Source of the DNA: Caldilineaceae bacterium
GTDB taxonomy: Bacteria; Chloroflexota; Anaerolineae; Caldilineales; Caldilineaceae
Direction: 5' to 3'
NCBI GenBank assembly: GCA_019637645.1
Contig: JAHBVH010000074.1
Coordinates: 1 to 40,460 of the forward strand
Length of the DNA: 40,460 nt
Below, piece after piece: positions 33,601 to 40,392 of this stretch (the first letter of the stretch is position 1; every line of letters starts with the position of its first letter). The position numbers and the translations under genes were made by a program. Below the pieces are notes generated by a model. The model did no database searches, was not told the origin of the DNA, and saw nothing but the letters and a program-made list of their open reading frames with translations.

Positions 33601-34046
33601 TCTTCAAAATTGGGGGCACCCCGCACATAAAAGCCTTCTAAAAACTCCCCCTGGTAGAGATCAAGGGTCTGTTGCAGCTCTTCCACTGTCATCAGCGGAC
33701 TCAGGGTCTGCAACGCACTTTGTAACACTTGAATATCTAGCCAATAGGGACAAGCCGTGTCAAAAGCGACGGTTGTCCGCGTGATGATGAGGTAGTCGCC
33801 CACTAGGGCGCGCAAATTCGACAGAATATCGCGCAGGTTCTTTTTGGCACGGTTGGTCTCTTCCTCTGCCCAAAAGAGGGTAGCCAGCGCGTCGCGCATA
33901 TGGACACGCCGCGTCACAACCAAGTAAATTAGAAGCGCTTCAGCCTTACGGGTAATAAAACCAGTCAAGGGGAGGTCGGACAAGCGGAATTGCGGCGCGC
34001 CAAGGAGGGTTACTTGTAAAGAATTAAGGTCAGCTTGTTTAGTCAT
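30609..34046 (-). CDS. AfsR/SARP-like regulator: wHTH-BTAD-STAND ATPase-TPR (1145 aa)
   Basis: Second large SARP-type regulator. I start at the ATG at 34046 (MTKQADLNSLQVTLLG), where homology to the paralogue at 25579-29091 begins; a longer frame to 34238 would run into the upstream SBP gene. The winged helix spans about 5-105 (RKAEALLIYLVVTRRVHMRDALATLFW), BTAD about 110-248 (YQGEFLEGFYVRGAPNFEEWM, LLTLEPWHEEIHRQQM). The STAND ATPase begins near 287 (NLPRQLVPFFGR), with Walker A GVGGVGKT (321-328), Walker B LLLILDNFEHL, sensor LITSRHRL and GLPLAIELAATLVQRY. The C-terminal third has clear TPRs (NNLGVSSALLGDYSKALHYYQ; LNFGLLYNSLGEWEQAKYYG). The upstream region carries several GTTCAC boxes, which suggests autoregulation. 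Confidence 0.87.
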   Translation of the reverse strand: MTKQADLNSLQVTLLGAPQFRLSDLPLTGFITRKAEALLIYLVVTRRVHMRDALATLFWAEEETNRAKKNLRDILSNLRALVGDYLIITRTTVAFDTACPYWLDIQVLQSALQTLSPLMTVEELQQTLDLYQGEFLEGFYVRGAPNFEEWMLLEREHLYELHMQGLHALVARLMDREDYRAAYVVTQRLLTLEPWHEEIHRQQMFCLAAIGRINEALAQYTTCCQLLADELGLEPMAETTALYEQIRTGSFASKQKPAAAPSTVAAVAKLSPAVVAASGLAPLPPHNLPRQLVPFFGRTFELTTVSTKLQQTDCAWLTLVGVGGVGKTRLALKVGEALLPHFRDGVWFVSLLEVVPGKTLLEQLVAVIGKALQLPLTGAESLAPQLLDYLRDKQLLLILDNFEHLTTKTAINPAEVSPDDTAAAYIYQLLQQTQQVKVLITSRHRLNYQAEHLFVLDGLPLPDQLQGVAADTEASEQPQALLLYDSIALFVQRAAQSVPTFMLDETNAVAIAHICQLVDGLPLAIELAATLVQRYTCAQIATLLETQYAILTTDFHDLAARHRSLQTMLGYSWQLLSAHEKNILMQCAIFHDSFTPLAATILADASPEQLQRLEGKMLLHPLGEKRLTMHRLTRQYALQQLSMVAEQEASARERHCLYFVEFLKEFESQSLFNAQILDTIQEEMGNIYSSWDWALEQGRFGLVRQLLSPLVHVWTLAGSHQETVALLGQAVSLLRQRFVTHLDRTPERQQLFAQLLLEQAYFHLKSARVEGVKPLIQEALQHAEQIGDLTLTATAHLRLGDAAWAQGDYIQHRLAYEQALTLAQREGRQQSEVHCLSNLGMNYDLRGEYQRAIECYEGALRLTRQIGDREKENVIYNNLGVSSALLGDYSKALHYYQETLQLSRQLGDQEGSGFANLNFGLLYNSLGEWEQAKYYGERALKIFRMINEGRLEARTLAQLSFTLYQLGETTSAVNYCQQALQLARRGGYQAVQAEALTVWGGFLVARQQGAQAAQIYSEAYTLWQSLGRTQRALVAQSGLVDSLLLLGNHSGALLTVELILAQLTAAATSIPLPEEPPAEQVLLSCYRILAAHQDPRALPLLQQALQSLQAKAAKLQDEQVRHSFLQRVKIHHELLMLSSRVDLML

Positions 34047-34052
34047 CAGCGA

Positions 34053-34089
34053 GTGTGAACGAAGTTCACGAAATAAACAGGGTTCACAC
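34053..34089. promoter_or_regulatory. GTTCAC inverted-repeat cluster upstream of SARP-like gene
   Basis: GTGTGAAC (34053-34060) and its complement GTTCACAC (34082-34089) form a perfect 8-bp inverted repeat; a third box at 34064-34069 makes GTGAAC-GAA-GTTCAC with the first. The site lies 7-43 bp upstream of the start codon. GGTTCACACAC here differs by one base from GGTTCACCCAC in front of the response-regulator gene. Confidence 0.4.
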
Positions 34090-34219
34090 ACCCAGAGCAG
34101 AGTTGTCCAGTTTGGCAAACTAGCCAGTCCTCTGCGCGATTGGGCGTGTAACACACAACAGATAAAATCAAGTTTAGAACTTATACACAAGGAATAGGTT
34201 GCCGGCGCGCCTGCACCCA

Positions 34220-35110
34220 TCAGGGTTCCCCAAACCAACGCTCAAATAACTCGGTGTAGCCACCATCGGTCTTTATCTGAGCAAGGAGCTGGTTGAGCAA
34301 GGCCCGCAGTTCTGGCTGGTTTTTATGGACGGCAATCGCATATTGTTCAGCAACCACGGGCCCACTGACCAAGTGCAGTTGCCGATCAGGATAGTCTTTA
34401 ATAAATTGGGCAACGACCGGCGCATCGGTTAAGACCGCATCAACCTCACCGCTAGCCAAGGCGAATAGTGCTTGAGGGGCCGTGTCAAAACGCACAATCC
34501 GCGCCGTTGTCCGCTCGGTGAGGAAGAAATCGCCGGTGGTGCTCGATTGGACACCAACCCGCACGGTCTCGTTGAGATCAGTCATCGCCTGAATCGTCGT
34601 ATTGGTGGCTTGCACCGCTAGTCCTTGCCCCGCGTTCTGAAACGCAAGGAGCTCTTGGCCGGTTTCAAAGTAGGGATCGGTAAAGTCTACCAAGCGTTGC
34701 CGATGTTCGGTGATGGTAATCGCGCTAATCGCGAGATCGAGATTGCCGTTGACAACTCCTGGCAATAAACTGGCAAACTCCTGATCGACCCATGTCACCG
34801 TAAAGCCACCGCGTGCGGCGAGCGCCGTGATCAGATCGATATCAAACCCAGCCAGATTGCCTTGTTCATCGACATATTCAAAAGGTTTGAAAGTTGCGTT
34901 AACCCCAACGACCAACGTTGTTGAAATGGGTAGGGCTGCAGTTGCCGTTGGTTCGGGTGGCGGCGACGCCAAGGTCAACACCGCGGCGGTGGGCGTAGCC
35001 GCGGTGGCCGCTCCCGTAGAAGTGGTTGCAGTGCCACAAGCAACGCAACAGAGACAAACAAATATGCCAAACAAGAGCCCGCGGAAACGGTTTGGCCAGG
35101 CAAGCAACAT
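34220..35110 (-). CDS. Family 3 (amino-acid type) solute-binding lipoprotein, orphan (296 aa)
   Basis: Periplasmic-type binding protein of the polar amino acid/GlnH family. The signal peptide (FRGLLFGIFVCLCCVAC) ends in lipobox CVAC, with Cys about residue 25; a long Thr/Ala/Pro linker (about 26-65) tethers the domain. The SBP_bac_3 core starts TLVVGVNATFKPFEYVDEQGNLAGFDIDLITALA, continues LLPGVVNGNLDLAISAITITEHRQRLVDFTDPYFETGQ (signature region), and ends with GGYTELFERWFG. GAGGAG lies 5-6 nt before the ATG. No permease or ATPase gene is adjacent. It lies 173 bp upstream of the SARP-like gene on the same strand, so it could either feed a distant transporter or serve in signal sensing. Confidence 0.88.
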   Translation of the reverse strand: MLLAWPNRFRGLLFGIFVCLCCVACGTATTSTGAATAATPTAAVLTLASPPPEPTATAALPISTTLVVGVNATFKPFEYVDEQGNLAGFDIDLITALAARGGFTVTWVDQEFASLLPGVVNGNLDLAISAITITEHRQRLVDFTDPYFETGQELLAFQNAGQGLAVQATNTTIQAMTDLNETVRVGVQSSTTGDFFLTERTTARIVRFDTAPQALFALASGEVDAVLTDAPVVAQFIKDYPDRQLHLVSGPVVAEQYAIAVHKNQPELRALLNQLLAQIKTDGGYTELFERWFGEP

Positions 35111-35188
35111 AACTACTCCTCAGTTTCTCCTCAGTCTTGGATAATCGTTAGCCATGGCGGACGTTTAAGGCTTCTGCCAACTGCGCCC

Positions 35189-35219
35189 AACCTGACAGCT
35201 TTGACAAAGCTGTCAGGTT
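35189..35219. terminator. Dispersed palindrome, CCTGACAG family, copy 2
   Basis: Perfect 14-nt arms (35189-35202 and 35206-35219) with a 3-nt loop. Compared with the copy at 3248-3278, two base pairs differ and both are compensated on the other arm. It lies about 70 bp past the stop of the 2-hydroxyacid dehydrogenase gene and may terminate that operon. Confidence 0.6.
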
Positions 35220-35287
35220 TGTAACTGCGTACATCCTATCACTGATCAGATAGTTTCGCTAGCGCACAGCTTGCCAACAGACGGCCC

Positions 35288-36253
35288 TTAATAGCCGCTT
35301 TGTTTATGAACTACATTATGCAAGGGTTCACCCGCGCCATAGCGTTTGAGATTATCCAGAAAGATGGGTAACGCCCGTTCATCATAGTGGGGCGTCGCGC
35401 CAGCATAGTGTGCTGTCAGAATCACATTTTCCAAGCGCCACAGCGGCGACGTTAGCGGCAGTGGCTCTACTTCACAGACATCCAACCCAGCGCCCGCGAT
35501 CCACCCTTCTTGCAAAGCACGTACCAAGGCTGGCTCATCAATCGTCGCGCCGCGACCGATGTTGATGAGATACGCGCTTGGTTTCATGGCCCGCAATTCG
35601 CGTTCCCCCAGCAAATGATGGGTCTCTGTGGTCAACGGCACCGTGAGCACCACAACGTCGGCTTGGGGCAACAGCCGCAGCAGATCACTGGGCGGATGCA
35701 TGGCCGCCACCCCTGGCACAGCCAGCGTTGGCTCGCGACGTATACCGATGACCCGCATGCCAAGGGCCGTGGCGATCGCGGCGGTACGCTCCCCGATGGC
35801 ACCAACGCCGATCAATAACATGGTCTTGCCTGGCAGCTCAAACAGCTGTGGCCAAGTTGGCGACTGCCATTCCTGGCGGAGTTGCCGACGCACCGCGGTG
35901 TGGAGGCCACGCCCAAAGGCGAGCAAAAAGCCAAAGATATGTTCGGTAATCGGCACCGCATGAACACCCGAACCCGTGGTGATCGTCAGGTGATCCAACG
36001 CCGCCACCGCCGGATAGCGCAACAACCAATCTACCCCAGCCCCCCATTGTTGCAGCCAACGCAACTGGGGAGCTTGCAAAATCAGATCCGTCGGGAAGCG
36101 GTTGACCGCAATTTCAATCTCATCCAGCGCAGCCATGATCACATCGCGCTCCGTTGTTTGGAGGAGACGATAATCGGGTGCGAAAGCCTGGATCTGCGCC
36201 AGAACCGCGGCAGGTAGCTGCTCTTCGGCAAAGCCCAAGAGAATGGTTTTCAT
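35288..36253 (-). CDS. D-isomer-specific 2-hydroxyacid dehydrogenase family protein (321 aa)
   Basis: Cytosolic NAD(P)-dependent oxidoreductase interconverting 2-oxo and D-2-hydroxy acids. The Rossmann motif GVGAIG is at 149-154, the catalytic Arg is R234 in NIGRGATID, the Glu lies in DVCEVEPLP (258-266) and the His is H282 in [10 protein letters not shown]. The N-terminal half is of the catalytic-domain type with [12 protein letters not shown] (94-105), as in glyoxylate/phosphoglycerate dehydrogenase relatives. Substrate is not determined. The start overlaps the stop of the quinone oxidoreductase gene (ATGA), so the two are coupled and form an operon reading leftwards. Confidence 0.88.
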   Translation of the reverse strand: MKTILLGFAEEQLPAAVLAQIQAFAPDYRLLQTTERDVIMAALDEIEIAVNRFPTDLILQAPQLRWLQQWGAGVDWLLRYPAVAALDHLTITTGSGVHAVPITEHIFGFLLAFGRGLHTAVRRQLRQEWQSPTWPQLFELPGKTMLLIGVGAIGERTAAIATALGMRVIGIRREPTLAVPGVAAMHPPSDLLRLLPQADVVVLTVPLTTETHHLLGERELRAMKPSAYLINIGRGATIDEPALVRALQEGWIAGAGLDVCEVEPLPLTSPLWRLENVILTAHYAGATPHYDERALPIFLDNLKRYGAGEPLHNVVHKQSGY

Positions 36254-37221
36254 GACGGGATGAGTAAGACCTTACCTTTAGTATTGCGACCTTCGAGATA
36301 GGTATGCGCGGCGGCCGCCTCGCTAAGGGGAAAGCTTTGATCGATGCGCACGGCGAGTTGACCATTCGCCATCCAGGTAAAGAGATCATTGGTACGCCAG
36401 AGCAGTTCATCGCGCGTGCCGATATAGGCCCCTAACGAAGGACGGGTCAAATAAAGTGACCCTTTTTGATTCAAAATTTGGGGATTCAGCGGATCGACTT
36501 GGCCACTGGCTTGGCCAAAGAGCACCAGATAGCCGCGCGGGCGCAACGAGTTCAGACTCTTCTCAAAAGTTGCCTTGCCTACCGAGTCGTAGACGACCTG
36601 ACAGCCTTTGCCATCGGTTAAGCGTTTCACTTCGGCTTCAAAATCTTGTTGCGTATAAATAATCACCTCATCCGCACCGGCAGCTTTAGCGACGGCAGCC
36701 TTCGCTTCGCTGCCAACCGTCGCAATGACATGCGCGCCGCGCAGCTTGGCCATCTGCACCACCAACGCGCCCGTGCCACCCGCCGCGGCATGTACCAGCG
36801 CAATATCACCAGGCTTTAGCGCATAGGTGCTGTGTGTCAAGTAATGGGCGGTCATTCCTTGTAACATGACAGCCGCAGCTTGTTGCGTGCTCACACCAGC
36901 AGGCACCTGCACCACCAAGCGTGCAGGGGCCACGGCATAGTCGGCATAGCCACCTTGGGCCATACAGTAGGCGACCCGATCGCCCGGCTTGAAATCGGTC
37001 ACGCCGGCGCCAACTTCATCAACAATCCCCGCAGCTTCTTGCCCTAGGATAAAGGGACGGGGCAATGGATACCAGCCCATCCGATGATAGGTGTCAATAA
37101 AATTTAAACCAGCCGCTTCTACCTTGATCCGCACCTCGCCTGCTTGGGGCTCAGGCAAGGGGGCATCTTCATAGCGCAGGGCGCTAACGTCGCCGGTTTC
37201 ATGCACACGAATGGCTTTCAT
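36250..37221 (-). CDS. qor: Quinone oxidoreductase, zinc-independent MDR family (323 aa)
   Basis: Cytosolic NADPH:quinone reductase. The start at 37221 ([10 protein letters not shown]) has AGGGAGA 6-7 nt upstream; the frame stays open to 37368 without support. Landmarks shared with E. coli QorA are [35 protein letters not shown] (about 37-71), the Rossmann entry HAAAGGTG (about 144-151), [21 protein letters not shown] and [23 protein letters not shown]. The structural and catalytic zinc ligands of alcohol dehydrogenases are absent, as expected. The protein probably detoxifies quinones or reduces alkenals. Translationally coupled to the following dehydrogenase. Confidence 0.9.
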   Translation of the reverse strand: MKAIRVHETGDVSALRYEDAPLPEPQAGEVRIKVEAAGLNFIDTYHRMGWYPLPRPFILGQEAAGIVDEVGAGVTDFKPGDRVAYCMAQGGYADYAVAPARLVVQVPAGVSTQQAAAVMLQGMTAHYLTHSTYALKPGDIALVHAAAGGTGALVVQMAKLRGAHVIATVGSEAKAAVAKAAGADEVIIYTQQDFEAEVKRLTDGKGCQVVYDSVGKATFEKSLNSLRPRGYLVLFGQASGQVDPLNPQILNQKGSLYLTRPSLGAYIGTRDELLWRTNDLFTWMANGQLAVRIDQSFPLSEAAAAHTYLEGRNTKGKVLLIPS

Positions 37222-37427
37222 GAGGTTCTCCCTAACGGTCTTGGCAGACAATACCCCACGGATGGCTGGTTGCGCGCTGTGTAAGCAACCATGCCCGCGT
37301 TGAGCCTCTGCCCTTTGATGGAATCGGATTCTGTTGTTCATTCTACCATGAAGCCAGCGGCGCGCCAAGGTAAACCGCCCAGCGGACCCCCAAAGCCACC
37401 GGGCGCAACAGACCCACTGCGCAATTC

Positions 37428-37859
37428 CTACAGCTGCTTCTCCATCAAGATCAGCCGATGGCGACCAACCGTCGATTCCGCGCCAGGGATAGTTTGGTAG
37501 CCCAAGTCCGTATAGAACTTTTCTAGATAGGCGTGAGGATGGAGCACAAGCCGGTGGAGCCCTGCTGCCCGCGCATGGCTTTCCAACGCCCGCACGATTT
37601 GCGCGCCAATACCCTGCCCCCGTTCACTGGGTAATACGGCAATGCGCCCCAAGGTGCCTACCTCCGGCGTCTCGACCAACAGTCGCCCCGTCGCAATCGG
37701 ACGTTCGGCTTTGTAGGCTAGCACATGGACGGCCCTTTCATCCTCGGCATCATATTCCAATTCGGCAGGAATGCCTTGTTCATCGACAAAGACCGTGCGG
37801 CGAATTTGTTGGGCCAACGCCAACTCAGCAGCCCCCGCAATCTGTTTCAGCTGAATCAT
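37428..37859 (-). CDS. GNAT-family N-acetyltransferase (143 aa)
   Basis: Acetyl-CoA-dependent acyltransferase, cytosolic. The start at 37859 has GAGGAAG about 7 nt upstream; a GTG 15 nt earlier would overlap that site. Motif A with the CoA loop is [18 protein letters not shown] (R/Q-x-x-G-x-G/A pattern); the N-terminal [13 protein letters not shown] and GRLLVE segments and the C-terminal [14 protein letters not shown] (motif B) fit GNATs of the ElaA/PhnO-like size class. Substrate unknown. A TATAAA box on the minus strand (37892-37897) touches the 11-bp repeat array at 37896-37961, which probably regulates this gene. Confidence 0.85.
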   Translation of the reverse strand: MIQLKQIAGAAELALAQQIRRTVFVDEQGIPAELEYDAEDERAVHVLAYKAERPIATGRLLVETPEVGTLGRIAVLPSERGQGIGAQIVRALESHARAAGLHRLVLHPHAYLEKFYTDLGYQTIPGAESTVGRHRLILMEKQL

Positions 37860-37895
37860 ATAACGCTTCCTCACCCGATTGGCAGCAGTAATTTA

Positions 37896-37961
37896 TATCT
37901 ACATGATATCTACATGATATCTACATGATATCTACACGGTAGTTACACGGTAGTATAGCAT
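37896..37961. repeat. 11-bp tandem repeat array, possible operator
   Basis: Three perfect copies of ATATCTACATG (37896-37928), one with a single change at 37929-37939, and two diverged copies (GTAGTTACACG, GTAGTATAGCA) to 37961. The phasing matches one helical turn. It begins at the -10-like box of the GNAT gene. Confidence 0.85.
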
Positions 37962-37978
37962 AGCACGGATTGGTGCTG

Positions 37979-38029
37979 TTGTTAGTCATGGCGTCATTGT
38001 TAGTCATGGCGTCATTGTTAGTCATGGCA
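37979..38029. repeat. 18-bp tandem repeat array
   Basis: TTGTTAGTCATGGCGTCA occurs twice perfectly (37979-37996, 37997-38014) and a third time over 15 nt (38015-38029). It lies 68 bp upstream of the aminotransferase's likely -35 box. Confidence 0.85.
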
Positions 38030-38096
38030 TAAAACGTGCTGGATACCCACGCGACACCTTTCGCCTGCCCTGAAGCGTCCCTTTACCTTGTCGCAT

Positions 38097-38126
38097 TTGA
38101 ATAAGCAGCCGCGCCTAGTCTATACT
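38097..38126 (+). promoter_or_regulatory. Likely sigma-70-type promoter for the aminotransferase gene
   Basis: TTGAAT (38097-38102) and TATACT (38121-38126) are separated by 18 bp. Transcription would start near 38133, giving a leader of about 210 nt that includes the 14-bp array. Confidence 0.5.
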
Positions 38127-38262
38127 AAACAGCATAAACCAAGGATAAGCGATGGGAGAACGCGATGCAATAGGCGCAGAAGTGGTGCGCGTATGCTGCC
38201 AGTGTGATCGTCCTATCCCTTGTTCGCTGCGTTACTGAGCTTTCTACCCTCTATGGTTTTAG

Positions 38263-38324
38263 CTTGCCGATTCTTTCTTGCCGATTCTTTCTTGCCGATT
38301 CTTTCTTGCCGATTCTTTCTTGCC
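38263..38324 (+). repeat. 14-bp tandem repeat array in 5' leader
   Basis: Four perfect copies of CTTGCCGATTCTTT plus the first 6 nt of a fifth, ending 20 nt before the start codon at 38345. The period is not a multiple of three, so it is not coding; it lies just upstream of the GAGGG ribosome site. Confidence 0.9.
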
Positions 38325-38344
38325 AAGGTTTACCGAGGGTCTTT

Positions 38345-39571
38345 ATGAGCCAACCAGATCTCTTTACCTTTGACGGTCTTTTTTCCCGCAATGTCGTTGA
38401 GCCGCGTATGTTGGGCATGGGCCTAGCTTCCAAACCGAAGTATGACTTCGCCATCTCCTACCCCGATCCACAGTCGTTGCCGCTCCAAGGGCTCGCCACG
38501 GCTGTGCAGCAGGCCCTCGCCGAGGAAGGCCCCGATCTAGCCCTTTATCTAAGCACCCAAGGCTATGGCCCTTTGCGCGAGTTTATTGCCGCCAAATTGG
38601 CACGCGATCGCCAGATCCAGGTCAGTGCCGAGGAGCTTGTCATTACCAGCGGCGCGGGCCAGGCCATCCATATTACATTAGAATCCCTGGTCGATCCGGG
38701 AGATATCATCTTGACCGATGATTTTACCTACGGCGGCGCACTCCATCAGATGCGCCGCTTCCAAGCAGAGATCCGGGGGGTGCCGACCGATGAAGAAGGC
38801 GTGCTACCCGATGCCCTGGAGCAGACGATTCGACGGCTAACCCACGCGGGAAAGCGTCCTAAACTTTTTTATACAGTACCGACCTTCCAAAATCCGCTAG
38901 GGTGGACACTTTCATTGGCACGGCGGCGGGCCTTGGTTGAGTTGGCCCAGAAATACGGCATGCCCATCCTCGAGGATGATTGCTATGCGGATTTGCGCTA
39001 CGATGGGCAAGAGCTACCCAGCCTCTATACCCTGGATGGGTCCGGCCATGTGATCTACGTCAGCTCCTTTTCCAAAACCATTGCGCCTGGCATGCGTACC
39101 GGCTATATGACGGCAGCACCAGCCTTACTCAAGCGGGCCATGGCCGCCAAAAGTGGGGGCCCCGTGCCACTCTTTGTCACCCTCGCCATCCATCGCTTTG
39201 CCACCGATCCCCAACAGGGCGGCTTAGCCTCCCATATTGAAACCATCAATGATATTCAGCGCCAACGGCGTGATGCTATGCTCAGTAGCCTCGCCGAACA
39301 TTTCACCGATGGTGCAACTTGGGTGCGCCCAGAAGGCGGTCTATCCGTGTGGGTTCGGTTTCCCGAAGGGGTGGACGCCAGCTCGATCCGAGAAAAAATC
39401 TTTACAGCCACCAATGTCGGCTATGCCACTGGCCCGACCTTTGCCCCCGATCGCACGACAGGGAAGAACTGCATCCGCCTGAGTTTTGGCTTTAACACAC
39501 CAACCGAAATCCAAACAGGGATGGCGCTGTTGGCCGATGCTTTCCGCCACGAAGGGCTGTTGCCCCAATAG
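38345..39571 (+). CDS. PLP-dependent aminotransferase, class I/II, LysN/MocR-like (408 aa)
   Basis: Fold-type I aminotransferase, cytosolic. The start at 38345 (MSQPDLFTFDGL) follows GAGGG by 6-7 nt; upstream frame is repeat-derived. Landmarks are YLSTQGYGPLREFIAAKL (about 69-85), TSGAGQAIHI (101-110), the PTFQNPLG motif (about 179-186), EDDCYADLRYDG (210-221; Asp and Tyr contact PLP) and K244 in SSFSKTIAPGMRTGY, the Schiff-base lysine. The C-terminal Arg for the substrate carboxylate is probably in NCIRLSFGF. Such proteins are close to 2-aminoadipate/aromatic aminotransferases and to MocR regulator C-terminal domains, but no HTH is present. Substrate undetermined. Confidence 0.9.
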   Translation: MSQPDLFTFDGLFSRNVVEPRMLGMGLASKPKYDFAISYPDPQSLPLQGLATAVQQALAEEGPDLALYLSTQGYGPLREFIAAKLARDRQIQVSAEELVITSGAGQAIHITLESLVDPGDIILTDDFTYGGALHQMRRFQAEIRGVPTDEEGVLPDALEQTIRRLTHAGKRPKLFYTVPTFQNPLGWTLSLARRRALVELAQKYGMPILEDDCYADLRYDGQELPSLYTLDGSGHVIYVSSFSKTIAPGMRTGYMTAAPALLKRAMAAKSGGPVPLFVTLAIHRFATDPQQGGLASHIETINDIQRQRRDAMLSSLAEHFTDGATWVRPEGGLSVWVRFPEGVDASSIREKIFTATNVGYATGPTFAPDRTTGKNCIRLSFGFNTPTEIQTGMALLADAFRHEGLLPQ

Positions 39572-39735
39572 CACCTACGCCGCGGCCACAGAGCATCTCA
39601 CAGAGCGTCATCGGGCGGCAATTTGCTGGCGGTGAGACGTGCGCGTAACCGGCGACAAAGCGCGTTGGCCCTTTGTCGTGCCCCTACGATTCAACAACGC
39701 CGATCCGCCCGTTTGTTTCTTGTTAGTGAGGGGTT

Positions 39736-40371
39736 ATGATTAAGATTCTAGAAAAGGTCACAGTATTTATCGTACGCAAAGTTGCCCAAGAATACCAACT
39801 CTTACTCTTTGAACACCCCGTAACCGGCGTTCAAATTCCGGCTGGCATTGTTGAGGTGCAAGAAACTCCAGAAGCCTCGGCCCGGCGCGAAGCACAGGAA
39901 AAGACAGGGATGCGCGGCTTTACGGCCCCACTCTATCTTGGCAGTAGCGAAAGTGAGTTAGTCACTGGTTATAAGGTATTAGGCACCAATACCTCTCTCT
40001 ATGCGCGACCAACGACGGCTAGTCCTTCCTATGCCTACCTGTCCCGCGGCCTGCCCGTGGCAGTCTTGCGCGAGGCTAGTGGCTTTACCCAAGTGACTTG
40101 TCAGGAGCCGCCACCGATTGGGGCGGAAACCATGGCGCTCACCTATATTACCGGCTGGATAGCCAGCCAGACATTGGCCTATGACTGCTTGCGTCACTTT
40201 TTTGTCACGACGTACCCAATCCCCTGTAACGATTCCTGGCGAATCTTTACACAACAATACTGGCATACTCTCTTTTGGGCACCGATGGAGAAGCTGCCAC
40301 CTGTCCTGGCTACCCAAACCAGTTGGTTGAGTTTTTTAGACAAACAGCTACTCGATACATTACGCATATAA
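39736..40371 (+). CDS. Nudix-like protein with apparent SH3b-like insertion (211 aa)
   Basis: The N-terminal part (1-75) is Nudix-like: beta strands KVTVFIVRK and LLLFEHP, then a Nudix box from G37 to M59 (GX5EX7REAQEKTGM). The last of the four key acidic positions, normally the second Glu of EE, is Lys56, which should weaken metal-dependent hydrolysis. Residues about 85-150 look inserted: TSLYARPTTASPSYAYLSRGLPVAVLR...GWIASQTLAY follows the SH3b pattern (L-x-x-R-x-x-x-x-S, L-x-x-G-x-x-V, G-W-I-x-x-x-x-L). The Nudix fold then seems to resume (RHFFVTTY, TLFWAPME, SWLSFLDKQLL). A 17-bp direct repeat spans the stop codon. It may be a binding or sensory protein rather than an active hydrolase. 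Confidence 0.7.
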   Translation: MIKILEKVTVFIVRKVAQEYQLLLFEHPVTGVQIPAGIVEVQETPEASARREAQEKTGMRGFTAPLYLGSSESELVTGYKVLGTNTSLYARPTTASPSYAYLSRGLPVAVLREASGFTQVTCQEPPPIGAETMALTYITGWIASQTLAYDCLRHFFVTTYPIPCNDSWRIFTQQYWHTLFWAPMEKLPPVLATQTSWLSFLDKQLLDTLRI

Positions 40372-40392
40372 AGAGATTACGCATATAAAGAG
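40359..40392 (+). repeat. 17-bp direct duplication over a stop codon
   Basis: ATTACGCATATAAAGAG occurs at 40359-40375 and again at 40376-40392. The first copy contains the end and stop codon of the Nudix-like gene, so the second repeats that end outside the gene. It looks like a recent slippage event. Confidence 0.85.

Larger units (their letters stand above)
37860..38344. other. 485-bp divergent control region with three tandem arrays
   Basis: It lies between the GNAT gene (minus) and the aminotransferase gene (plus). In order it holds a -10-like box for the GNAT gene, an 11-bp array, an 18-bp array, a promoter for the aminotransferase and a 14-bp array in that gene's leader. No further gene seen; an upstream extension of the aminotransferase frame runs through the 14-bp array and is not credible as protein. 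Confidence 0.7.

Noticed and set aside
34047..34238. N-terminal extension of the larger SARP-like regulator
   Set aside because: It overlaps the upstream SBP gene, looks non-domain-like (Cys/Leu/Ser-rich), and homology to the paralogue begins at the ATG at 34046.
37896..38324. CRISPR array
   Set aside because: The three arrays have units of 11, 18 and 14 bp directly abutting one another with no spacers, and no cas gene is present.
38204..38344. N-terminal extension of the aminotransferase
   Set aside because: It would be translated from a 14-bp repeat whose period is not a multiple of three; the ATG at 38345 has a good ribosome site and the family N-terminus.
38345..39571. MocR-type transcription regulator
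   Set aside because: The protein starts directly with the aminotransferase domain and has no N-terminal winged helix.
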